From Candidatus Sericytochromatia bacterium (GTDB lineage: Bacteria > Cyanobacteriota > Sericytochromatia > S15B-MN24 > JAQBPE01): a stretch of 64,000 nucleotides of DNA. The DNA lies in assembly GCA_035285325.1 (NCBI GenBank), contig JAYKJB010000063.1, positions 62,001-126,000 of the forward strand, in the 5' to 3' direction. Below, piece by piece: positions 45,993 through 55,057 of the stretch (positions are counted from its first letter, which is position 1; each line of letters begins with the position of its first letter). A model generated the notes under the pieces. That model saw only the letters and a list, made by a program, of their open reading frames with translations, had not been told where the DNA came from and made no database searches. The translations under genes were made by a program, and so were the position numbers.

Positions 45993-48900
45993 AGGTTGGC
46001 CTGGCTGGCCGACGGGTGCTGCCAGCAAACGATGGCGGGTTTCCCCTGGCGTTGCGCTTGGCGCATGGCCCGCTGGGCTTTGTCGAACATGGGCGCCGAA
46101 CTGGCATCCTCGGCCAGAAAATCGGCCAGGCCGAATGATGCGCTGACGGTGATCGGGGGGAGCGAAGGGGAAATCTCGATCTGGAGGGCGCTGATGGCTG
46201 TCTGGAGTCTGAGCGCCAGGGCCTCCAGGGCGGTCGCCCGGGTGTCCGGACAGAGGACGGCGAAGGTGGTGTCGTCCCAACGAGCAGGGGTGTCCATGGC
46301 CCGACACGCCGCCGCCAGGGCGCAGCCAACGGCCCTCAGGACGGCATCGCTGCCCGCCTGCCCCCAATTCTGATGGGGCGGCGTCAGGGGGGCGAGTTCG
46401 CAGGTCAGCACGCTCAGGGGGCGCTGATAGCGGCGGGCAATCTGACATTCCCGTTCCGCCACTTCCTCCAGGAACCGGCGATTGCGCAAACCGGTCAGGT
46501 GACACGTGCCGGCGTCGAAATCGACCCTTCGATACTGCGCGATCACGCGTTCCAGTTCGGCGGCGCGCCTGGTTTTCTCTTCAAAAAGACGGGCGTTTCG
46601 GATGGCCACGGCGGTGTGGGCGGCGATCGCCTCGACCACGCTGAGGTCGCTGGGCATGAAGGGCGACAACTGCGCCTGGCTATCGAGGTAAAGTGCGCCC
46701 AGGGTTTCTCCTTGGGTCAGCAGGGGCACGCAAAGAACGCTGCGAAGATTGAGCCCCGCGATCGAGGCGCGTGCGAGGAGTTGTTCGTCCGTGCCGATGT
46801 CCGCGATCGACAGCACCTCACCGCTAGTCAGGGCCTGCTGCAGCAACGACGCCGAATAGCTTGGCTCGATGAGGGGGCGTGCCTCGCTGTCGAAGGCCGC
46901 CATCAGATCGGGGGGGCGCGCGTCATCCTCGGCCTTGAGAAACAACAGGCCACGTTGCGCTTGGGTGAGTTCCAGGGCCAGTTTGGTGCTGTGCTCCAGC
47001 ACGCTGGTCAGGGACAGCGAGTCGTTGATTTGACGCGCGAGCGCGTTGAGGCGTTCGAGTTGATGCGTCTGACGCGTCCATTCTTGAAACAGGCGTTCGT
47101 ATTGGATGGAGATGCCCTGAAGGTCGCGGTGAAGGCCTTGCAGATGGGTGAACGTCGCTTCTTCCGATGCCGAGAAATGTTCCCGAGTCGGAGCCTCGCG
47201 ACCCGTTGACTCCAGGATTTCGAGAATTTCCGGATGGGCACTCAATGCCCTGCGTAGATCGGGGGATTGGTTCTCGCAGAGCGCATTGAGGAGCGACTGG
47301 GCCCGCTGCAGCGCCGCTTGCCTTTCCTCGGGCTTGGCCAACGTCCGAAACAGGCCAAACTCCGCGCGAGCCTGATAGCGCGGGGCGCCCATCTCGGTCG
47401 CCAGTTCGCGGGCCAGCGTAAAGTGCTCGGCCGCCGTGGCCATTTGTCCATCTACTCGCAAGGCCTCGGCCACGGTCAAGTGACCGAGCAAGGGGTATAG
47501 CACCCCACCCAGTTGGCGCAGGGCTTCAAGGTCGGGCGGCGGTGTCAAAGGACGATCCGGTTCTCCCTTGGCCTGGAGTTCCGCATGCTGAAGGGCGGCG
47601 CGCGCCACCAAGCAAGGTGCTCCCAAACGTTCGGCGCCACGCAGGGCTCGCTGCGTCAGGTGTAGGGCTTCGCTCCATTGTCCCTGGCTGCGCTGCCAGA
47701 GCGCCGTCACGAGGAGCAGCCGGATCCGATTTTCGCTGTCATCGTCCGACGGGATCAGCGGTTCCAATTGTGCGATCAGAGGGGCCGCCTGGACCGCCTG
47801 CTCAGCCAGCAGCAGGGTTTCAGCCACATAGAGTCCTGCCAACGTAAACGTGTAGCTTTGCTCCGGCTGCACCTGAGCGAGGGCGCGATGAGCTTGTGAC
47901 TGGGCCGCGTCGAGTTGTCCCTGAACGGCCCGCACAAGGCCCAGCAGGGCGCAGGCAATCGGGGCCGCGATCACGTGCTGATGGGCGGTGGCGACCTCCA
48001 GACAGGCCGACGCCCTGCTCGCGGCGTCCTCCAGACGACCCAGTTCCCAGTTGGCGATCGCCTGATTCAGCAGGCCGACGATGTAATCATCGACGGCGCG
48101 AATTTCCCGCGCCAGTTCGCAACCTTTGCGGCACGTGGCCTCTGCCTCGAGCAGGCGGCCATGGAGCAGCTGTACCTCGAAGGCCAGATTCAAACTGTAG
48201 ACGAGGCCGCTCTTGTCGCCTTGTGCCTCCTGAATGGCGATCGCCTCGTTCAGGAGCGACCGTCCCTCGTCTCGACTTTCCACCGCCTGGCTTGCGCGCA
48301 GGTAGCCGAGGAAAGAGGCTGCGGTGGCCTGGTAACCGGGCCAACCGAGTTCGCGTGCGCTGGTCCTGGCCTCTGAAAAGATGGCCTGCGCTTCTTCGAG
48401 ACGTCCGAGAAAAAACAGCGCGCGGCCCCGATTGATGTCGGCACGCAGCCCGGTGCTGTGGCGGTCCAACGTTCTGGCGAGGGAACTGGCCTGCTGCTGG
48501 TAGGTCAGGGCCAGCTCGGAATTCCCATTCAGGGAGTGATACTTGCCGGTGGTGACCAGCAGTTCCAGTTCTCGATGTGGGTCCAGTCTGGAGGCGGTTT
48601 CCGCTTCGGCCCATTCGATATGCTGCTTGGCCCGTGGGAGGTCGTGACGCCAATGAAGGCACGTGGCCATCAGGTTGTGGGCGTCAAACCGCAGATGGGG
48701 ATCCATCGGCAATTGAGGGCCCTCAGGCAGGGCCGCGATGACCCGCTCAAGCAGGTCTTCGGCCGCTTCCAGCGCCAGCACCGCCAGGTGGCCCTCCGCT
48801 GCGAGCAAGCCCCAGCGGGCTGCCCGGGCGTCAAGAGGACCCCGGACGTGGTGATGGGCCAGCAGGGCGATGTCACCGAGGGCCAACTGTGCAGACACGG

Positions 48901-50869
48901 CCTTCTGAAGCGCTTGCCCCGTCAGACCCTGGAGTTCGGGGGCGATCAAGGGTTCAAGTTGGCGAGCGATCTCGGCGTGACCGGCTTGTCTGCGCTCGGC
49001 TGGGATGCGCTCATAAAGGCTGCGTTGCAACGTGACGGCGCTCAATTCGTAGAGGTTTTCCCGCTGGTCCAGCCACCCGGCGCGACGCAGAGATTCCACG
49101 GCGTCCAGCAGATCCTGGTCAGACAGTTCGAGACATCGGCGGGCCGTGGCCAGCGAGAACGGACCTGCCACCAAGGCGGCGAATTCGGCGAGTTGAGCTT
49201 CTGCGGCCGTGAGAGTCGGCAGGCGGTCCAGCCAGCTGTCGGTGGCGAGCGCGGGCCAGGTCACGTCGTGCAGCAGGTGAGGGAGTTCCCAGACATGGCC
49301 CTTTCGAACTATCACCCCGGTTTCGACCAGTTTCTGGAGGCTCACGATCACGGCGGCGGGGTTTCCGCCGGCGTGACGACTCAGCGTCTCTGCGAAACCT
49401 GCAGAGACGCTGTCCAGTCCGAGTACCCCTCCAATCAGGGCACGGCAGTCCTCGACTTCCAGACTCCTCAGCGGAAGCGTGCGGAACGTTTCCAGGGGGG
49501 GCTCGCGGGAGCTTCCCAGGACCAGCAACGGCAGCTCACTGGTCTCCTGACACAAGCGCTCCAGCAGCGCCCGGGAGGAACCGTCCAGGTGTTGCATGTC
49601 CTCGACCAGACATAAGCAAGGGGCCTGGGCCACCAGCAGGTGCATGGCTTTGATGATGGCCGCTTCGAGTGCCACCCTGGCGGCGTCCGGCTCCAGCCGC
49701 GGTATAGGGGTTTTGGGTCGCAGTTCCGGAAGCAGGGCGCTCAGGGGCGCCTGGATGCCCGAGAGCTCTCCCGAGGCTCCGGACTGGAGCACGGGTAAGG
49801 CTTGCCGCAGCCACGCCGTGAAAATGGCATAAGGAGGCTGATCGCTGCGTGCGCGTGTCGACAAGCAAAGCTGTCCGGCGATCATCGCCTGGACCCGCAC
49901 GTCCTCCAGAAGGCGCGTTTTTCCCGTGCCTGCCTCTCCTTGCAGGGCAAGTGCCTGGCCTTGTCGTTTCGTGGTGAGATCAGCCACGGCGTCCATCAGT
50001 TGATGGATTTCGCTTCTTCGTCCCACCAGGGGCGGGGAGAAAAGCGGCAGGGCCGCTTCCTGGCCACTGGTCATTCCCAGACTATCGAGCACGGCCTCGA
50101 CTGAAGCGAAGCGCTGGCCTGGGTTTTTAGCCAACATTCGATCGATGGCTCGGGCCAGTGCGGGGGGCGCATGCGGCGCGCGCTCAGCCAGGGGCGGCGC
50201 AGCTTCGGACAGATGGGCTTTCAGCAGGGCAAGAGGCGAATCGCCTCGGAATGGCAGCTCTCCGACGGTGAACTGGAAAAGCAAGATGGCCAGGGAATAC
50301 TGGTCGGCGCGGGCGTCGATCGGTCCCAGGCGGGCCGTTTCGGGTGCGAGGTAGGCCAGCGTCCCGCGCACGGCTGGTAAAACCTGCCCAGAATGACCCA
50401 TCAGGCCAAAATCCATCAATTTCAGGACGCCATCCCGCGTCAGGCGAAGATTTTCCGGCTTCAAGTCCAGGTGCACCAGGCCCTGCTGGTGCACGTAAGA
50501 CAGCGCCGCGCCCAGCTGGCGCAGTAGAGGGGCGATCTCCTCCGCGGAGAGCGGCAAGGTGGCTTCGTCCAGTCCCTGACCGTCGATGTATTCCATCGTC
50601 AGGTAGGGCCGTCCGTCAGGCAGGGTGCCGTAATCGTAGGTCTGACAGATGTTGGGATGACTCAGGCGGGCGATCGCGCGATATTCCTGCTGAAAGCGCA
50701 GCCGGTGCTCTTCGGCATCCACGGCGTTGGCGAGTTCCTGGTTCAGGGCTTTCAGGGCCACTTCGGCACCGTTGGCCTGGTCATGCACCAGGTAGACGGT
50801 GCCCATCCCGCCTCGACCAAGTTCACGAATCAGGCGAAACCTCGTGCCGAGGTCGATCGCATCCTGCAC
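45989..50869 (-). CDS. Giant Ser/Thr kinase - AAA ATPase - TPR - GAF - degenerate GGDEF protein
   Basis: About 1626 residues. The kinase domain (about 1-260) has the loop LGRGGMGTVYLV, VALK, the catalytic loop VHLDLKPEN (Arg of HRD replaced by Leu) and DFG. A PknK-like ATPase (about 285-560) has Walker A GEAGTGKT near 311. A long helical TPR-like array (about 570-1230) leads to a GAF domain (about 1275-1440) and a C-terminal GGDEF-like domain starting TGLRNRRFLEE. Its active loop is RWDDTTF instead of RYGGDEF, so cyclase activity is unlikely. GTG 50869 fits the AAAGGG upstream; GTG 50878 is possible. No transmembrane segment. It heads the four-gene pseudoenzyme operon. Confidence 0.88.
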   Translation of the reverse strand: MQDAIDLGTRFRLIRELGRGGMGTVYLVHDQANGAEVALKALNQELANAVDAEEHRLRFQQEYRAIARLSHPNICQTYDYGTLPDGRPYLTMEYIDGQGLDEATLPLSAEEIAPLLRQLGAALSYVHQQGLVHLDLKPENLRLTRDGVLKLMDFGLMGHSGQVLPAVRGTLAYLAPETARLGPIDARADQYSLAILLFQFTVGELPFRGDSPLALLKAHLSEAAPPLAERAPHAPPALARAIDRMLAKNPGQRFASVEAVLDSLGMTSGQEAALPLFSPPLVGRRSEIHQLMDAVADLTTKRQGQALALQGEAGTGKTRLLEDVRVQAMIAGQLCLSTRARSDQPPYAIFTAWLRQALPVLQSGASGELSGIQAPLSALLPELRPKTPIPRLEPDAARVALEAAIIKAMHLLVAQAPCLCLVEDMQHLDGSSRALLERLCQETSELPLLVLGSSREPPLETFRTLPLRSLEVEDCRALIGGVLGLDSVSAGFAETLSRHAGGNPAAVIVSLQKLVETGVIVRKGHVWELPHLLHDVTWPALATDSWLDRLPTLTAAEAQLAEFAALVAGPFSLATARRCLELSDQDLLDAVESLRRAGWLDQRENLYELSAVTLQRSLYERIPAERRQAGHAEIARQLEPLIAPELQGLTGQALQKAVSAQLALGDIALLAHHHVRGPLDARAARWGLLAAEGHLAVLALEAAEDLLERVIAALPEGPQLPMDPHLRFDAHNLMATCLHWRHDLPRAKQHIEWAEAETASRLDPHRELELLVTTGKYHSLNGNSELALTYQQQASSLARTLDRHSTGLRADINRGRALFFLGRLEEAQAIFSEARTSARELGWPGYQATAASFLGYLRASQAVESRDEGRSLLNEAIAIQEAQGDKSGLVYSLNLAFEVQLLHGRLLEAEATCRKGCELAREIRAVDDYIVGLLNQAIANWELGRLEDAASRASACLEVATAHQHVIAAPIACALLGLVRAVQGQLDAAQSQAHRALAQVQPEQSYTFTLAGLYVAETLLLAEQAVQAAPLIAQLEPLIPSDDDSENRIRLLLVTALWQRSQGQWSEALHLTQRALRGAERLGAPCLVARAALQHAELQAKGEPDRPLTPPPDLEALRQLGGVLYPLLGHLTVAEALRVDGQMATAAEHFTLARELATEMGAPRYQARAEFGLFRTLAKPEERQAALQRAQSLLNALCENQSPDLRRALSAHPEILEILESTGREAPTREHFSASEEATFTHLQGLHRDLQGISIQYERLFQEWTRQTHQLERLNALARQINDSLSLTSVLEHSTKLALELTQAQRGLLFLKAEDDARPPDLMAAFDSEARPLIEPSYSASLLQQALTSGEVLSIADIGTDEQLLARASIAGLNLRSVLCVPLLTQGETLGALYLDSQAQLSPFMPSDLSVVEAIAAHTAVAIRNARLFEEKTRRAAELERVIAQYRRVDFDAGTCHLTGLRNRRFLEEVAERECQIARRYQRPLSVLTCELAPLTPPHQNWGQAGSDAVLRAVGCALAAACRAMDTPARWDDTTFAVLCPDTRATALEALALRLQTAISALQIEISPSLPPITVSASFGLADFLAEDASSAPMFDKAQRAMRQAQRQGKPAIVCWQHPSASQANL

Positions 50870-50941
50870 GTGCAGCACCCTTTACCCGAACGTCCCCGCT
50901 CCGGGACGCCCCTTGTATACCCCGCGGCCCAGGCACCAAAA

Positions 50942-50967
50942 AAACCCCCGCCCGAGGGCGGGGGTTT
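50942..50967 (-). terminator. Intrinsic terminator of pepA
   Basis: AAACCCCCGCCC (50942-50953) and GGGCGGGGGTTT (50956-50967) form a 12-bp stem with a two-base apex (effectively a small loop). On the minus strand the stem runs into seven T residues, just past the pepA stop. Confidence 0.9.
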
Positions 50968-50979
50968 GGACCGGTTGAA

Positions 50980-52497
50980 TCAGAGCGTCGGCCAGTTCTC
51001 CAGCGTATCCAGAACCGCCCGAATGGGCGTTCCCGTGGGGCCTTTGGGGCGGTAGGGGCGCTCCTTTTCCGTCCAGGCGGTGCCCGCGATGTCCAGGTGG
51101 ACCCAGGGGGTTTCTCCCACGAACCGTTGGAGGAAACAGGCCGCCGTGATCGTGCCTGCTTCGCGGCCACCAATGTTCTTCATGTCGGCGATATCCGAGC
51201 GCAACAACTCGTTGTATTCCTTCCACAAAGGCAGCTGCCAGCCGCGATCGCCGGTTTTTTCCCCCGACTGTAGCAGTTGGTTGATCAGCCCCTGATGGTT
51301 GCCCAGCACACCGACGGCCTCGGTCCCCAGCGCCACCACGCAGGCGCCGGTCAGGGTCGCCATGTCGATGATGGCTGCCGCTTGCTTGTCCTTGACGGCA
51401 TAGGTCAGGGCATCACACAGGATCAGACGGCCTTCCGCGTCGGTGTTGAGCACCTCCACCGTCAGGCCCTGGTAGGAGGTGAAGACGTCACCCGGTTTCA
51501 GGGCGGTGGCGCTGGGCATGTTGTCGGTGGCGGGGACCAGGCCCACCAGGTTTTTCCGGATGCCGAGACGGGCGGCGCCGAGCATGATGGCGATCGCCGC
51601 CGCACCACCGGCCATGTCGTATTTCATCTTTTCCATGCCCTCGCCCGGTTTCAGCGAAATGCCGCCGGTGTCGAAGGTGACTCCCTTGCCGACAATCGCG
51701 ATGGGCTTCTCGTCAGGCGCTCCGCCCCGGTACTCCATCACGATGAACTTCGGGGGATGCTCGCTGCCCTGGTTGACGGCCAGAATGCCGCCCATCTTCA
51801 TCGCTTCCAGATCCGCTTTCTCGTAAATTTTCACGGCAATGCCCGCCGCTTCGCAGGCTTGCCGGGCATCCTCGGCCATGCGAGTGGCCGTGGCCACGTT
51901 GCTCGGGTGCATAATCAGGGTGCGTGCGAAGCGGATCGCATCCGCCAGGATGCTTCCCCGACTGACGCCTGCTTCAATCTCCTCGCTGGGACCGGTGCTC
52001 CAGATGGTCACGGCGTCGACCGTCTTGATCTCATCCAGGTCGCGGGTGCGGTAGTCATTCATCTGAAACAGGGCCAGCAAGGCCCCCTCGGTGACGGCCT
52101 GAGCCACTTCCTGACGTCCGGCGGGTTTGGCTGGTGCCCAGCCGCGTGGCGCGTCTTCGGTCAGGGCCAGGGTGACCGACTTCACGTTCACGTCCCGCAG
52201 GGTCGTGACGCCTTTCCCGGCAGCCTGACGAATGGTTTCCAGCGTCGCGTCACCCGACTTGCCCAGTCCCACCAGCACCACCCGCTTGATCGGGGTGCTC
52301 GGACTGTGCAGCAGCACGGTCTGATTGGCTTTGCCCTTGAAGTCACCCGCCGCCAGGACGGCCGCCAGCAAGCCTCCCACGCGCGCATCGATGGCCTGCG
52401 CGGTATCAGTAAGCTGGGTTTCTCCTTCGTAAAGTCCCACCACCAGGCCTTCCGCCTGGAGGTCTTGGACTGGACATGACTGGGCGCGTGCGTTCAT
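50980..52497 (-). CDS. pepA: Leucyl aminopeptidase (M17)
   Basis: A 505-residue cytosolic hexameric-type aminopeptidase. Metal and catalytic residues appear in order: VGKGVTFDTGGISLKPG (Lys, Asp), MKYDMAGGAAAIA (Lys, Asp) and the signature NTDAEGRLILCDAL (Asp, Glu, Arg). The N-terminal macro-like domain (about 1-170) is present. The ATG follows GAGG by about 9 nt. A strong terminator follows. Confidence 0.97.
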   Translation of the reverse strand: MNARAQSCPVQDLQAEGLVVGLYEGETQLTDTAQAIDARVGGLLAAVLAAGDFKGKANQTVLLHSPSTPIKRVVLVGLGKSGDATLETIRQAAGKGVTTLRDVNVKSVTLALTEDAPRGWAPAKPAGRQEVAQAVTEGALLALFQMNDYRTRDLDEIKTVDAVTIWSTGPSEEIEAGVSRGSILADAIRFARTLIMHPSNVATATRMAEDARQACEAAGIAVKIYEKADLEAMKMGGILAVNQGSEHPPKFIVMEYRGGAPDEKPIAIVGKGVTFDTGGISLKPGEGMEKMKYDMAGGAAAIAIMLGAARLGIRKNLVGLVPATDNMPSATALKPGDVFTSYQGLTVEVLNTDAEGRLILCDALTYAVKDKQAAAIIDMATLTGACVVALGTEAVGVLGNHQGLINQLLQSGEKTGDRGWQLPLWKEYNELLRSDIADMKNIGGREAGTITAACFLQRFVGETPWVHLDIAGTAWTEKERPYRPKGPTGTPIRAVLDTLENWPTL

Positions 52498-52530
52498 GGA
52501 GTGAGGCCTCTTTCGTCAGAACTTGCGAGA

Positions 52531-53142
52531 TCAGTTGAAGAACGGGTTGTGGGAGCGTTCCTGTCCCACGGTGGTGCTTGGCCCGTGTCCGGGATAGAGC
52601 ACCGTGTGGTCGGGAAGCGAGAAAATGTGGGTTTCGATGGAGGCTTTCAGCGTTTCCCAGGAGCCGCCCCACAGGTCGGTGCGCCCCACGCTGCCGGCAA
52701 AAATGGTATCGCCCACGAACATCTCGTCGTCGATTCGATACGACACGCCCCCTGGAGAGTGCCCAGGGGTCAGCACCGCCTCGATCACGGTGTCACCCAG
52801 CGGCAGGGCTTGGCCGCCATCGAGCAAGTGGTCGATGCGAGGCGCGACCATCGGGGGCATCCCGAACAGGCTGCACTGCAACGGCAATTGTTCCAACAAG
52901 CGAACCTCGTCGCGAGGCACGTAGAGAGGAATGCCAAAGCGTGCCTGAAGCTCAGCGGCCGCTCCGACGTGGTCGAGGTGGGCGTGCGTCAGCAGAATGT
53001 AGCGAGGCTTGGCGCCTTCGGCTTCGATGGCTGCGATCAGGCGATCGGCCTCTTCGCCAGGGTCCACCACGGCCAGATCGTCGCCGCGACGGATGAGGTA
53101 ACAATTCTCTTGAAACGGGCCGACGGTGAGGATACGCACCAT
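52531..53142 (-). CDS. Metallo-beta-lactamase-fold hydrolase (glyoxalase II-like)
   Basis: A 203-residue zinc hydrolase with THAHLDHVG (HxHxDH), GHSPGGVSY (His), FVGDTIFAGSVGR (bridging Asp) and LYPGHGPSTTVG (last His). The size and the GSVGRTDL segment match the YcbL/GloB2 group of glyoxalase II-like thioester hydrolases. It starts MVRILTVGPFQENCYLIR, a very typical N-terminus. It lies 33 nt upstream of pepA in the same direction. Confidence 0.92.
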   Translation of the reverse strand: MVRILTVGPFQENCYLIRRGDDLAVVDPGEEADRLIAAIEAEGAKPRYILLTHAHLDHVGAAAELQARFGIPLYVPRDEVRLLEQLPLQCSLFGMPPMVAPRIDHLLDGGQALPLGDTVIEAVLTPGHSPGGVSYRIDDEMFVGDTIFAGSVGRTDLWGGSWETLKASIETHIFSLPDHTVLYPGHGPSTTVGQERSHNPFFN

Positions 53143-53181
53143 CCTCCCAATTTACCTGGCATCCGGCGTTTTGACCAGGCT

Positions 53182-53700
53182 TCAGAGGCGTATGAAGCGG
53201 TAGTGCGCTTCCGGGAGGGCCACCGCATCCGGTTCGAACCAGTCCTCGAGTTTGTCGAATATCAGCAGGCACAGTTTTTTGGTTGTGTAGCGGTAGTGGA
53301 TCCGTCGCTTCACGCGTTGGAGCAGCGCGTCACAGGCGGCCTGGAATTCGGCCACATTGGCTGGTCCCACCGCCATTTCCTGCACCCAGCACACCTGGTC
53401 CGCGTCGCTGTGGCGCAGCACGTACTCAAGCTTGTCGAGGGGCAGGTCGCCCACCTGAACCCACAGCCGGACCTCCCCGGTCAGGTCGAGGCAGGCCAGG
53501 CTGGGGGTCACCTTGTAATCCGTCGCAGGGTCGAAGGTCAGCTCACCCTGTTCTCGCCAGAACGCGTAGGCAAGGGCCTTGAGATAGGCTTGATGGGTGC
53601 TTTCGCCTCGATGCTTGAACAGATGCAGCGGAGTGGCTTCGCCTTGAAAGTGAAACCGCAGCTGTCGCTGGCCGGTCAGGTCTTCTCGCACTGGAGTCAT
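53182..53700 (-). CDS. YaeQ-like protein
   Basis: A 172-residue protein resembling YaeQ, a small family with a PD-(D/E)XK nuclease-like fold and no settled function. The matching stretch runs YLKALAYAFWREQGELTFDP, then SLACLDLTGEVRLWVQVGDL, where YaeQ has the similar LTGxIELWIxxG block with its acidic residue. A C-terminal extension RRIHYRYTTKKLCLLIFDKL is specific to this protein. ATG 53700 was chosen; an in-frame start at 53778 lacks a better ribosome site. It lies between the DUF3326 gene and the glyoxalase II-like gene. Confidence 0.65.
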   Translation of the reverse strand: MTPVREDLTGQRQLRFHFQGEATPLHLFKHRGESTHQAYLKALAYAFWREQGELTFDPATDYKVTPSLACLDLTGEVRLWVQVGDLPLDKLEYVLRHSDADQVCWVQEMAVGPANVAEFQAACDALLQRVKRRIHYRYTTKKLCLLIFDKLEDWFEPDAVALPEAHYRFIRL

Positions 53701-53774
53701 GGAGAGGAGCCCTTCCTTGATGCGTGTCACCCGGGTGCCGGGATGATAGCACGCCAAGGTGTCCGGCCTGTTTT

Positions 53775-54893
53775 TCAATCGTCACAAATCGATTGTGACA
53801 TCGCGCACGGGGTGGGCCGGTGTAAGGGGGGTGACAGACGCTGTAGGGCGGGCATCGGGCGCCGGGCCGTGCGCGCATCGAGACCCAGGCGCCAGGCGGC
53901 CAGCAGGCCAGCGGCCTCCCAGTAGGAGCGCACCGGCCAGACTCCCTCGGCAGGGCCCAAACCGAGGCGTGCCGGCGTGACCTCGAGCAGCGTGGTGTTT
54001 TCCTCCACCACCACCAGGGGAATGCCGCGATCCAGGCCGGCGAGCGCCCCCGGTCCTCCCAGACATCCTTGCGGCAGGACGATCGCATCGGCCGCTGCCG
54101 GCCCCAGGTCGCCCGGGCGGGGCGGTGCTTCCGGCGCGAGCAGCTCGGGATGTTTTGCCAACCCCATGAGGATGCAAGGCAGGAACGTGTGGCCCAGGTG
54201 CTCGGCGGCTGCGCGCGGGTCGACAGCGACCGGGAGGCTTGGGGCATATGGCCAGAGCGGGGCGTGTGCAGCCGGTACCCCGAGCGTTTCGACCAGCAGG
54301 TGCGAGATGATCGCTTCCAGGCCCCCGATGGGGTCGACCCCCTGCCCCTGGTCATAGGCCTCGGCCGCGGTGGGGTCCAGCGGGCCGAGATCGGCCACCA
54401 CGGCGATCGCCTCGGCACCGCTGGCCATCAACGCGCGGGCGCCATCCAGCAAGGCATCCGGGTCCTGCAGGCTTCCCTCGCTCAGGCCGGAAGTCGCCAC
54501 ACTGGTGCGAGCACCGAGAGGACGTGGGGTCAGCTCCCAGCCCAGGATCGGCACGCCGTGGACGCTTCGCACCGCGTCCACGGCGTGGATCAAGACGTCC
54601 AGACTTCCCGCGGGCATGTGTTCGACGGCCCGATCGATCAGCAGTCCGATGCGCCTGCTTTTCACTGGTCTGAGCGCCCGTCTTCCTGCCAGCCAGCTGT
54701 CCAGCGCAGCACCTTCCAGGTACAGGGCATTGGCTGGAAGGGCCAGCAACTGTGCGCCGTTCACCGCATTGGGGTGCGTGACCAGGCAGTCCACCACGCT
54801 GGCCAGTAACTTGGTGGCGGGGCCGCCATCGCCCGCGAATCCACCAATGGCGGCTCCGACACCGGTGGGAATCAGGTGGACGGCTGTGAACAC
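53775..54893 (-). CDS. DUF3326 protein
   Basis: A 372-residue protein of the DUF3326 family, which I know mainly from cyanobacteria and which has no settled function. Recognisable blocks are LIPTGVGAAIGGFAGDGGPA, THPNAVNGAQLLALPANALY, RRIGLLIDRAVE and AIVLPQGCLGGPGALA. It reads as a soluble Rossmann-like protein with an acidic VVVEENTTLLEV near residue 300. GTG 54893 has AAGGAG 7 nt upstream. It overlaps the 61-residue ORF by 22 nt, so it is the last gene of the fur-feoAB unit. Confidence 0.85.
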   Translation of the reverse strand: MFTAVHLIPTGVGAAIGGFAGDGGPATKLLASVVDCLVTHPNAVNGAQLLALPANALYLEGAALDSWLAGRRALRPVKSRRIGLLIDRAVEHMPAGSLDVLIHAVDAVRSVHGVPILGWELTPRPLGARTSVATSGLSEGSLQDPDALLDGARALMASGAEAIAVVADLGPLDPTAAEAYDQGQGVDPIGGLEAIISHLLVETLGVPAAHAPLWPYAPSLPVAVDPRAAAEHLGHTFLPCILMGLAKHPELLAPEAPPRPGDLGPAAADAIVLPQGCLGGPGALAGLDRGIPLVVVEENTTLLEVTPARLGLGPAEGVWPVRSYWEAAGLLAAWRLGLDARTARRPMPALQRLSPPLHRPTPCAMSQSICDD

Positions 54894-55057
54894 CAGCGAG
54901 CTCCTTCAATGGTCCAGGCCTCGTCATTGCATTGGACCACCGCCCAGCGCACCGGAGACGCGCCAGCTTTGTTCAGGTGAGCCTCGATTTGCGGCAGTTT
55001 GGGACCCGGACCCGGAGGCGGAATCACGAGGCGAAACGTTTCAATTCGCCGAGTCAA
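54872..55057 (-). CDS. Small protein of the feo operon
   Basis: A 61-residue protein beginning LTRRIETFRLVIPPPGPGPK and ending with SPVRWAVVQCNDEAWTIEG followed by ARW. I do not recognise a family. It looks real because its TTG start overlaps the stop of the cysteine-rich gene (TTGA), its end overlaps DUF3326, and the composition is balanced, with a beta-alpha-beta-like pattern. The RLVIPP opening and WTIEGARW ending suggest a compact ferredoxin-like or ACT-like fold, unproven. Confidence 0.55.
   Translation of the reverse strand: MTRRIETFRLVIPPPGPGPKLPQIEAHLNKAGASPVRWAVVQCNDEAWTIEGARWCSQPST

Noticed and set aside
45993-46505. N-terminal extension of the aminotransferase-like protein
   Set aside because: The extra frame lies antisense-free but inside the end of the kinase gene in another frame, is Pro/Arg/Gly-rich, and the coupled GTG at 45992 explains the start.
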